DNA from: Pseudoalteromonas byunsanensis
GTDB lineage: Bacteria > Pseudomonadota > Gammaproteobacteria > Enterobacterales > Alteromonadaceae
Length of the DNA stretch: 64,000 nucleotides
Direction: 5' to 3'
Assembly: GCF_001854475.1 (NCBI RefSeq)
Contig: NZ_MNAN01000035.1
Coordinates: 157,460 to 221,459, forward strand
Below, piece after piece: positions 56,778-64,000 of the stretch. The notes beneath the pieces are model-generated. The model worked only from the letters and a program-made list of their open reading frames with translations. It did not search any database and had not been told where the DNA came from. Position numbers and translations under genes: made by a program. Within the stretch, counting starts at the first letter, position 1; the number at the start of each line of letters is the position of its first letter.

Positions 56778-58538
56778 ATGCTGCAAAAAAGTCTATCTAA
56801 AAAGCTACTCACGAATGTGCTATCGGTTTACTTCCTACTTACGTTCGTAGTGACCTGTGGTCAGGTTGTCGCTGAATATGTGAATACCAAAGACTACATT
56901 CGTAACGAGCTGACTATGCTGCAAAAAACATTCAGCCGTAGTCTTACACGCGCAATTTGGGAGTTAAATACCAAACAAACAGTAACCACAGCAGAGGGGT
57001 TGCTGGCGATCCCTATGATTGAAGGGATCATCGTTCGGGATGATAGTGGTGAGATAATCTCTCAGTTGGGTCGCTCTTTAGATATTCATGAACTTTATAG
57101 TCAGCAACTGGTACAAGAAGAAGCCATTATTGAAGACACACCATCAGGGCTATTTGGCTATACCTTCCCACTTATCTTTGAGTTTTCTGGCCGAGCAACA
57201 CAAGTTGGCGACGTAACGCTGTTCTCATCCCGAGATGTGGTATTTAGCCGTATTATGATATCGATCTATTTTTTGATCGGTAATGCGATGATTAAAACCA
57301 CGTTCCTAATTATCTTGTTTTTAATTGCCTTTCGCCGCCTACTCACCGAGCCCCTTACCGATCTGACAGACCAAATAGAAGAAATTGAATTAGATGATAT
57401 TGATGGCAGAAAAATTGATATCGGCACCACCGAACGCAATGAACTGAAGGTGATGGAAGAAGCATTCAACAAACTAATTGATAAAGTCTCAGAATATAGA
57501 AAACAGCTTGATCAAACACAAAAAGAATTGTTGATAAGCAATGAGAAACTCGATCAACACAACTTACAGCTTGAGCAAGAAGTCGCACGTAAAACATCTA
57601 ACCTCAGCCAAGCTATGATGGACTTACAGCAGCAAAAATATGAGTTGGAAAAACAAAAGCTTACCCTAACCGAGGAAGTCGACTTACGTAGTCAAACAGA
57701 ACAAGAGCTATTAACCAAACAAAAAGAACTTGAGCGGTATGTTGACGAGCTTAATATGGCACAAGAGCGTTTAGTTGGCTCAGAAAAAATGGCAGCACTT
57801 GGCGGGCTTGTGGCAGGTATCACCCATGATATTAATACGCCGGTTGGTATTGGGGTCACGGCAACCTCATTCTTACAAGAGCGCTTAAATAAACTTGAGG
57901 CGGCATATAAAGATAAAACACTCTCCCCAAAAGCCTTAGAAGAATTTATTAACGAAGCGAAGCAGAGTACCAGCCTACTGACAACTAATCTTGATAGAGC
58001 GTCAGAGCTAGTTGCCAGCTTTAAACAAATTGCTGTTGATCAGGCGAGTGAAGCCGTCCGAAAAATTAACTTCAAAGAGTATCTTTCTGAAGTTGTGCGT
58101 TCACTACACCCTAAAATCAAAAAAACCAAGCATATTATCAACATTGAGTGCCCTGAGGATTTAACCCTAAACCTGCCCGCTGGAGCTATCAGCCAGATAT
58201 TTACTAACTTGATCATGAACTCATTGATCCATGGTTTTGATGGTGTTGATAAAGGCGAAATAGATATCATCATTACCGATGATCATGATGATGTTAAAAT
58301 AGTTTATAAAGACAACGGCCGTGGTGTGACTAAAGCACAATTAGAGAAATTATTTGACCCATTTTTCACCACCAAACGCGATCAGGGTGGCAGCGGTTTA
58401 GGCACACATATTACTCTGAATTTAGTAAAACAAACCCTCAATGGAGATATAGAAGTAACCAGTGAGGAAGGTAAGGGGCTAACTTACTACATTCAATTTC
58501 CAAAAAATATGCAAGCCCCCATGACCATGTTCAGCTAA
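56778..58538 (+). CDS. Membrane sensor histidine kinase
   Basis: The 586-residue protein has two membrane helices (about 12-34 and 160-187) around a periplasmic sensor of about 125 residues. A HAMP-like segment and a long coiled coil (about 235-330) follow. The H-box is GGLVAGITHDINTPVG (His near 352). The ATPase has NLIMNSLIHGF, DNGRGV, and GGSGLGTHI. The HDINTP form is found in a subgroup of kinases that often pair with stand-alone receivers. Confidence 0.9.
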   Translation: MLQKSLSKKLLTNVLSVYFLLTFVVTCGQVVAEYVNTKDYIRNELTMLQKTFSRSLTRAIWELNTKQTVTTAEGLLAIPMIEGIIVRDDSGEIISQLGRSLDIHELYSQQLVQEEAIIEDTPSGLFGYTFPLIFEFSGRATQVGDVTLFSSRDVVFSRIMISIYFLIGNAMIKTTFLIILFLIAFRRLLTEPLTDLTDQIEEIELDDIDGRKIDIGTTERNELKVMEEAFNKLIDKVSEYRKQLDQTQKELLISNEKLDQHNLQLEQEVARKTSNLSQAMMDLQQQKYELEKQKLTLTEEVDLRSQTEQELLTKQKELERYVDELNMAQERLVGSEKMAALGGLVAGITHDINTPVGIGVTATSFLQERLNKLEAAYKDKTLSPKALEEFINEAKQSTSLLTTNLDRASELVASFKQIAVDQASEAVRKINFKEYLSEVVRSLHPKIKKTKHIINIECPEDLTLNLPAGAISQIFTNLIMNSLIHGFDGVDKGEIDIIITDDHDDVKIVYKDNGRGVTKAQLEKLFDPFFTTKRDQGGSGLGTHITLNLVKQTLNGDIEVTSEEGKGLTYYIQFPKNMQAPMTMFS

Positions 58539-58545
58539 CCCAGTT

Positions 58546-58583
58546 AGGACTACTCGTAAAGTTTTACGTGTAGTCCTCCCCTT
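58546..58583 (+). terminator. Hairpin after the histidine kinase gene
   Basis: AGGACTAC / GTAGTCCT encloses a second paired arm, CGTAAA / TTTACG. A CCCCTTT tail follows. It probably ends the kinase transcript before rdgC. Confidence 0.65.
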
Positions 58584-58639
58584 TACTATAAAATTCTTGC
58601 TATCATGAGCGCCTATTTTTAAGCACGGATACTCAATAT

Positions 58640-59548
58640 ATGTGGTTTAGTAACCTGATCTGTTATCGTTTTAAACAAGATGTTTCATACAATCAAGAAG
58701 AGTTTGAAAAGGCGCTAGAGCAAGACGTATTTAGACCCTGTGGTAGCCAAGATATGAGCACATTTGGTTGGACCAAGGCGTTTGGAAAACATGGCAATAG
58801 CTTGTCACATTTTTCACAAGACAGTATTTTGTTATGTGCAAAGCGAGAAGAAAAAGTACTTCCTGCTTCAGTGATAAACGACATGGTTGCTGAAAAGGTT
58901 GAGCTCATAGAGCGTGAAGAAAACCGCCCAGTAAAGAAAAAAGAAAAAGACGAATTAAAAGAAAACATTCTGAGTGCTTTACTGCCCCAAGCCTTTAAAA
59001 AATCGAGTCTACAATTTGCTTTTATCGATCAAAAAAATGGTTGGGTTGTGGTAAACAGCGCCAGCTTTAATAAAGCTGAAGAATTGCTCGCACTGCTTAG
59101 GAAATCATTGGGTACACTGCCTGTCGTGCCTGCATTTGCGAATTACGATTTAGACGTCTTTTTGACAGATTGGTTAACTAAATTTGAAACTCCAGAAGGC
59201 TTTGCAATTGGCACAGACGCTGAGTTACAAGAGCCCGATGATAATGGTGCTCAGGTTAAGTTAAAACAACATGACTTATCTTCTGACGAAATCAAAAGTC
59301 ATCTAGAAAATGGTAAACGCGTTACTAAGCTCGCTTTTGATTGGCGTGAACGCGTGAAGTTTATCTTACAAAACGATGGTTCAATTAAACGCTTAAGCTA
59401 TGCTGATGCACTAAAAGAACAAAATGCGGATATCCCTAAAGAGGATATGGCCGTGAAGCTTGACGCTGACTTTATTCTAGTCAGTGAAGAGATAAAAGAA
59501 TTACTCGAAGAATTGACCCAAAGCCTTGGTGACAACTCGGATATGTAA
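58640..59548 (+). CDS. rdgC: Recombination-associated protein RdgC
   Basis: The 302-residue DNA-binding ring protein limits RecA activity and is nucleoid-associated. The MWFSNLICYRF start and FRPCGSQDMSTFGWTKAFG are typical, as is LTKFETPEGFAIGTDAELQEP. Confidence 0.95.
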   Translation: MWFSNLICYRFKQDVSYNQEEFEKALEQDVFRPCGSQDMSTFGWTKAFGKHGNSLSHFSQDSILLCAKREEKVLPASVINDMVAEKVELIEREENRPVKKKEKDELKENILSALLPQAFKKSSLQFAFIDQKNGWVVVNSASFNKAEELLALLRKSLGTLPVVPAFANYDLDVFLTDWLTKFETPEGFAIGTDAELQEPDDNGAQVKLKQHDLSSDEIKSHLENGKRVTKLAFDWRERVKFILQNDGSIKRLSYADALKEQNADIPKEDMAVKLDADFILVSEEIKELLEELTQSLGDNSDM

Positions 59549-59551
59549 CTG

Positions 59552-59592
59552 ATTGAGGCAATAAGCGCACCGCATTTATTGCCTCATCTTTT
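59552..59592. terminator. Bidirectional terminator between rdgC and the HDOD gene
   Basis: An 11-bp perfect stem, TGAGGCAATAA / TTATTGCCTCA with an 11-base loop, lies between two convergent genes and is followed by TCTTTT on the plus strand. Confidence 0.7.
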
Positions 59593-59594
59593 CG

Positions 59595-60434
59595 CTAAGA
59601 AAACATAGTTCGTACATCTTCCAGTGCATCAATATACTCATCACTGGTGAACATTTCTACTGATTCAATAATGCCTTTATTCGCATACACTTGTAGCGAG
59701 GCCGTTTTATCTGAAACCTGTAAAATCCCCTCTAAAATAGCGCCTACTCGAATGAAATCAACATAGCAATCATGTTGTGGTTTATAGTTTGGATTGGACC
59801 AGTTTTCCGCCGCATCAATAAACTCCTCAGAAAAGCCCCATTCACGCATAATTGCACCGCCAATTCTACCCGCTAGTTTTTGAATGGCATGTGCTAAAAA
59901 GCTTGGGTTTGCGAATACTTCTGGGTGCCTTTCTGCTTCCGTCAAAATGGGAAGAACCCCGATGTTAAATACCAACGAAGCCAACGTAATGGTATCTCGA
60001 TTTAGAGATGTATGTTTATGCGCCTTAAGGTAGAAATCCATTGTTGTGATGGCTTGACAGGCCACTTTGAGCGTCTTTTGCCACGCTTTATCCATATAGG
60101 TTTTGATCAACTTATTATTGGATACAAACAGTTGCTCCATCGCCATGGCCGTAGCAATATTTTTGATTTGCCTCAACCCAATACGGGTCACCGCCTGATT
60201 GAGTGTATTCACTTTCACAGAACGACCCAAAAAGGCACTGTTTGCTACTTTGATCATCCGCGCAGTTAAGGCAGGGTCATGGGAGATCACATCCGCCATT
60301 TGTATTAAGTTAACGTCTGGGTCATCTGCGGCTTTACGCACACGCACGGCAGCATCCGGCAAAGTAGGCAACACTAAGGTGTCACTATTGATCCTATCTA
60401 TAAGGATGGTGAGTAAGGCATTCTCTGTTGACAT
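59595..60434 (-). CDS. HDOD-domain protein
   Basis: A 279-residue protein with an HDOD domain over most of its length (LPTLPDAAVRVRKAADDPDVNLIQMADVISHDPALTARMIKVANSA is the standard opening). The catalytic HD residues of true HD phosphohydrolases are not evident. HDOD proteins act in signalling, often linked to c-di-GMP or chemotaxis. No partner is adjacent. Confidence 0.87.
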   Translation of the reverse strand: MSTENALLTILIDRINSDTLVLPTLPDAAVRVRKAADDPDVNLIQMADVISHDPALTARMIKVANSAFLGRSVKVNTLNQAVTRIGLRQIKNIATAMAMEQLFVSNNKLIKTYMDKAWQKTLKVACQAITTMDFYLKAHKHTSLNRDTITLASLVFNIGVLPILTEAERHPEVFANPSFLAHAIQKLAGRIGGAIMREWGFSEEFIDAAENWSNPNYKPQHDCYVDFIRVGAILEGILQVSDKTASLQVYANKGIIESVEMFTSDEYIDALEDVRTMFS

Positions 60435-60657
60435 GAGCTTAATTCCAAAACTGATTAAGTAGCGCTAAAACGCCCGTGTTTTAGCCTTTAGTATCGTCGA
60501 ACATCTTTATAAAGTTAAGAAATCTGTATAAAAATATTCGCTGCGATTGGTATTGGGACAATTTTACAAAAATGCATCGCAGCAGTTAGGCATAATTACT
60601 CTGGATCATGTAAAGTAGTCGCTCAAGTTTTATTTCCAATAACAAAAAGAGAGCAGC

Positions 60658-62343
60658 ATGAGACTTTCAAAAATTAGTCAGGCACTGATTATTGCCAGCA
60701 CCTTGGCACTGGGCGCATGTTCAGACCCAGCAACTAACACATCGACTGCAGCAAACACACAACAATCGCAAGCACCAGGCTACGAACTCGTTAACATCGA
60801 ACCATCGCGTTTAGACATTTACACACAAGTAACGCTTAACACCGATTTATCTCACCTGAGCGACAACCAAAAACAAATGATCGCTAAATTGATTGATGCC
60901 TCTAAGCTGATGGATGACCTATTTTGGAAGCAAAGCTTTGGCATGGATAAAGAGACCTTTCTAAGTCGTATCAACGATGAAAAAGTGCGTACCTTCGCCG
61001 ACATCAACTACGGCCCATGGGATAGACTAGATGGTGACAAAGTATTTCTCAGCGGTTTTGAAGAAAAATCCCCCGGTGCTGAATTCTACCCTCATGATAT
61101 GAGCAAAGAAGAACTAAATGCCTCAGACATTAAAGATAAAAAGGGTCTGTATTCCATCATTAAGCGCGATAAACAAGGGAAACTGTATAGCATAGCTTAC
61201 TCTGAAATTTATGGTGAAGAGCTCAAGCAAGCAGCTAAACTACTACTAGAAGCCAGTACGCTTGCTGATGATAAAGAATTTGCAAACTACCTAAAATTAC
61301 GTGCTGACGCACTACTTAATAACAGCTATCAAACGTCTGATTTCGCTTGGATGGATATGAAAAATAATCCCATTGATGTTGTCATCGGTCCAATTGAAAC
61401 CTATGAAGATCAACTGTTTGGCTACAGAGCTGGGTTTGAGTCTTATGTACTCGTGAAAGACTTGGCTTGGAGTGAGCGCTTAGCAAAATTTGCAGCATTT
61501 TTACCTGAGCTGCAAACTGGTTTGCCTGTTGATGAAAAGTACAAACAAGAAGTACCTGGGTCAGATGCTGACTTGAACGCATACGATGTCATTTATTATG
61601 CAGGACACTCAAACGCAGGTAGCAAAACAATAGCGATTAACCTGCCAAACGATGAGCAAGTACAACTTGAAAAGGGAACGCGTCGTTTACAACTTAAAAA
61701 CGCCATGCGTGCTAAGTTTGATAAGATCTTGCTACCGATTGCCGATCAGTTAATCGTGCCAGAACAGCGTAAGCACATCACCTTCGATGCTTTTTTTGCC
61801 AATACAATGTTCCATGAAGTTGCTCACGGGCTAGGTATTAAAAACACCATTACGGGCAAAGGCACAGTTCGTCAATCGCTACAAGAACACGCCAGTGCCA
61901 TTGAAGAAGGTAAAGCCGATATTCTTGGTCTTTACATGGTTGAGCAGTTGTTGAATAAAGGCGAGATAACTGAAGGCACGATTGAAGATTACTACATAAC
62001 CTTTATGGCGGGTATCTTCCGCTCAGTACGTTTTGGAGCCTCAAGCGCACACGGTAAAGCCAACATGATCCGTTTCAATTTCTTTAAAGAACAAGGCGCA
62101 TTTTCTAAAAATGAGCAGGGCTTATATAAAGTAAACATGGATAAAATGGCAACCGCAATGAAGAATCTTTCTAATTTGATCCTGACCTTACAAGGCGATG
62201 GTGATTATCAAAAAGTTGACCAGTTGATTGCCACACATGGTGATATTAAAGCAGAGCTTAAAGCCGATTTAGAAAAGCTAGCACAAGCAAATATCCCTGT
62301 AGATGTAACCTTTAAACAAGGTAAATCAGTACTTGGTCTATAA
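60658..62343 (+). CDS. M49-like (dipeptidyl-peptidase III family) metallopeptidase lipoprotein
   Basis: The 561-residue precursor has a lipobox (LALGACSDP, Cys at 21), so it should be anchored to a membrane outside the cytoplasm. The zinc motif is HEVAH (386-390), with a second conserved segment IEEGKADILGLY (Glu near 416) that supplies the third ligand, as in the M49 family. Classical DPP III has a HEXXGH motif, one residue longer; this HEXXH form is found in bacterial relatives often labelled Zn-dependent hydrolase. Substrates are not known. Confidence 0.8.
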   Translation: MRLSKISQALIIASTLALGACSDPATNTSTAANTQQSQAPGYELVNIEPSRLDIYTQVTLNTDLSHLSDNQKQMIAKLIDASKLMDDLFWKQSFGMDKETFLSRINDEKVRTFADINYGPWDRLDGDKVFLSGFEEKSPGAEFYPHDMSKEELNASDIKDKKGLYSIIKRDKQGKLYSIAYSEIYGEELKQAAKLLLEASTLADDKEFANYLKLRADALLNNSYQTSDFAWMDMKNNPIDVVIGPIETYEDQLFGYRAGFESYVLVKDLAWSERLAKFAAFLPELQTGLPVDEKYKQEVPGSDADLNAYDVIYYAGHSNAGSKTIAINLPNDEQVQLEKGTRRLQLKNAMRAKFDKILLPIADQLIVPEQRKHITFDAFFANTMFHEVAHGLGIKNTITGKGTVRQSLQEHASAIEEGKADILGLYMVEQLLNKGEITEGTIEDYYITFMAGIFRSVRFGASSAHGKANMIRFNFFKEQGAFSKNEQGLYKVNMDKMATAMKNLSNLILTLQGDGDYQKVDQLIATHGDIKAELKADLEKLAQANIPVDVTFKQGKSVLGL

Positions 62344-62364
62344 GCTGTCATTGCCATAGATTAC

Positions 62365-62390
62365 AGGCGCCTCAGGGCGCCTTTGTTATT
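62365..62390 (+). terminator. Hairpin after the M49-like gene
   Basis: AGGCGC / GCGCCT with a CTCAGG loop is followed by TTTGTTATTT. Confidence 0.6.
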
Positions 62391-62498
62391 TATACTCTTC
62401 CACTGGGCGCTAACACCCGGTACTCCATCCCAATTAATTGTCATCCGCCAAGGTTGTCGCTACCATCACGTCACTTTTATTGATAATTAAGGTGCACT

Positions 62499-64000
62499 GT
62501 GCGAGTTACATTTTCTTCCATGGCATGTGGTTTATCTTTGGCGCTAGCCGCCAATGCAGCAGCTCAGCCGCTTACTCTTGAGCGTATTTTTGATGACCCA
62601 GGCCTTGCGGGCAAAGCACCCGTAAAACTTAAGTTTTCTCCTGACGGTAGTCGCGTCACATACCTGCAAGGTAAACAGCAAGATTACAATCGCTACGATT
62701 TATGGGAGTACAATCTTAAGGACAACAAAAACCGCCTTTTGGTTGATTCAGAAGCCTTATTCTCTGGTCCTGAAACACTCTCAGATGAAGAGAAAGCGCG
62801 CCGTGAGCGACAGCGTATTTTTGGCCGTGGAATATTAGAGTATACCTGGTCTGATGATGGTAAAGCCCTACTCTTCCCGCTCAATGGTGATTTATACTAC
62901 TATCAACTCGATACAGGTAAAAGCCGAAAACTCACCGATACCGAGGCTTTTGAGACAGATGCCAAATTCTCACCCAAAGGCAATTATGTATCATTCATTC
63001 GTGAGCAAAACCTTTATGCGCTGGAGCTTAAAACAGGCAAAGAAATAGCCCTGAGTAAAGATGGCGGTGGTGTAATCAAAAATGGCATGGCGGAGTTTGT
63101 CGCTCAAGAAGAAATGAGCCGCATGACCGGATATTGGTGGGCCAAAGATGAATCAAAAATCGCCTTCACTCGTATCGATGAAAGCCCAGTGCAAGAAGCC
63201 ATTCGTAATGAAATATATGCCGATGAAGTCAAACTATTTAATCAGCGCTATCCATTCACAGGTACCGAGAATGTGAGCATTGAATTAGGGGTAGTATCGG
63301 TTAATAACCAGCAGATAGACTGGGTTGACTTAGGTAAAGATAAAGATAAAGATATTTATATTGCTCGGGCAAAATGGCTTAATGACAGTAAGACATTGTC
63401 TTATCAGTGGCAAAATCGTGCTCAACAACAGCTTGAACTGCGTTTCTATGACACTGAAAAAAAACAGCAACGCGTTGCTTTAACTGAACAAAGTGATACT
63501 TGGATAAACCTGCACTTTGACCTGCATTTTTTGAAAGACAATAAACACTTTATTTGGGCCTCTGAGCGCGATGGGTTCAAGCATTTATATTTATACCGCA
63601 ATGACGGCCAACTAGTGCGCCAAATCACTCAAGGGGATTGGGTTGTAGACTCACTCAAAGGTGTCGATGAAAAAGCTGGCAAAGTGTACTTTGCAGCCCG
63701 CAAAGATACGGTACTTGAAAGTCACCTATACAGCACATCAGTTTTTGAAAAAGCCCCCATCACCCGCATCACAAGCTTGGGAACCTACCACAATGTAGTA
63801 TTAGCAAAAGATGCCAAAACCTTTATCGACAATAGCTCTGCGGTCAACCAGCCTAATTCGGTAGCACTGCGTAAAGTCAATGGTGAGTTTGTAACGTGGT
63901 TGGAACAAAATGAGCTTAATGAACAGCACCCACTTACCCCATATTTGAACGACTTGGCAAAACCCGAGTATGGTACGTTAGCTGCCGAAGACGGACAAAC
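62499..64000 (+). CDS. DPP IV-like serine peptidase (S9B), C-terminus beyond the window
   Basis: A GTG start behind AAGG gives a signal peptide (VRVTFSSMACGLSLALAANAAA) and about 480 further residues. They form the N-terminal beta-propeller of the dipeptidyl-peptidase IV family: LKFSPDGSRVTYLQG, FGRGILEYTWSDDGKALLFPLNGDLYYY, and the EEMSRMTGYWWAKDESKIAFTRIDESPV block. That block contains the Glu pair that grips the substrate N-terminus in DPP IV. The catalytic Ser-Asp-His domain lies past 64000. Likely a periplasmic exopeptidase cutting after X-Pro. Confidence 0.9.
   Translation, partial: MRVTFSSMACGLSLALAANAAAQPLTLERIFDDPGLAGKAPVKLKFSPDGSRVTYLQGKQQDYNRYDLWEYNLKDNKNRLLVDSEALFSGPETLSDEEKARRERQRIFGRGILEYTWSDDGKALLFPLNGDLYYYQLDTGKSRKLTDTEAFETDAKFSPKGNYVSFIREQNLYALELKTGKEIALSKDGGGVIKNGMAEFVAQEEMSRMTGYWWAKDESKIAFTRIDESPVQEAIRNEIYADEVKLFNQRYPFTGTENVSIELGVVSVNNQQIDWVDLGKDKDKDIYIARAKWLNDSKTLSYQWQNRAQQQLELRFYDTEKKQQRVALTEQSDTWINLHFDLHFLKDNKHFIWASERDGFKHLYLYRNDGQLVRQITQGDWVVDSLKGVDEKAGKVYFAARKDTVLESHLYSTSVFEKAPITRITSLGTYHNVVLAKDAKTFIDNSSAVNQPNSVALRKVNGEFVTWLEQNELNEQHPLTPYLNDLAKPEYGTLAAEDGQ

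Overview
This window looks like a chromosome segment of a marine gammaproteobacterium, most likely Pseudoalteromonas or a close Alteromonadales relative. The evidence is the leuS-to-lipA gene order, a sodium-type PomAB stator that resembles Vibrio PomAB, an IutA-like TonB receptor and an AT-rich base composition. This placement is inferred from the proteins, not from a 16S gene.

Layout. (1) 1-5.7 kb, minus strand: a partial FKBP isomerase, a Lon-family protease, a zinc-ribbon protein and an iron-siderophore receptor behind a probable Fur box. (2) 5.9-18.6 kb, plus strand: the conserved block leuS-lptE-holA-nadD-rsfS-rlmH-mrdA-mrdB-rlpA-dacA-ybeD-lipB-lipA, covering tRNA charging, LPS export, replication, NAD, ribosome, cell-shape and lipoate genes. 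(3) 18566-33635: a 15,070-bp Tn7-like transposon inserted inside the last codons of lipA. (4) 33.8-45.2 kb: an aromatic amino acid permease, pomAB, xseB-ispA-dxs, a DUF962 protein, a large propeller-GGDEF sensor, pgpA and thiL. (5) 45.2-56 kb, minus strand: nusB, riboflavin genes, nrdR, glyA and thrABC with a leader-peptide attenuator. (6) 56-64 kb: a receiver protein and histidine kinase, rdgC, an HDOD protein, an M49-like metallopeptidase lipoprotein and the start of a DPP IV-like peptidase.

The transposon is the main interest. Its ends are TGTGA...TCACA, flanked by the 5-bp duplication GAAGT, with three 19-bp TnsB-type sites at each end. Removing the element restores a lipA gene ending Glu-Val-Lys-stop (321 codons), as in E. 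coli. In the occupied state, the transposon tip supplies eight replacement codons and a stop, and the native lipA terminator sits 15 kb away beyond the far end. The core genes are tnsA, tnsB, tnsC and a short tniQ/tnsD at one end. A tnsE-like gene lies at the other end, directly behind lipA.

The cargo holds two defence-like modules. One is a C5 cytosine methyltransferase with a small HTH-like protein and a GHKL ATPase that has a HEPN-like tail and no visible endonuclease. The other is a divergent five-gene set: a small protein, a papain-like cysteine protease and a multi-pass membrane protein on one strand, facing a GHKL ATPase and a STAS-like/winged-helix protein on the other. I do not recognise the second set as a named system, and it is the best candidate here for something undescribed. 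No CRISPR array, rRNA or tRNA gene was seen.
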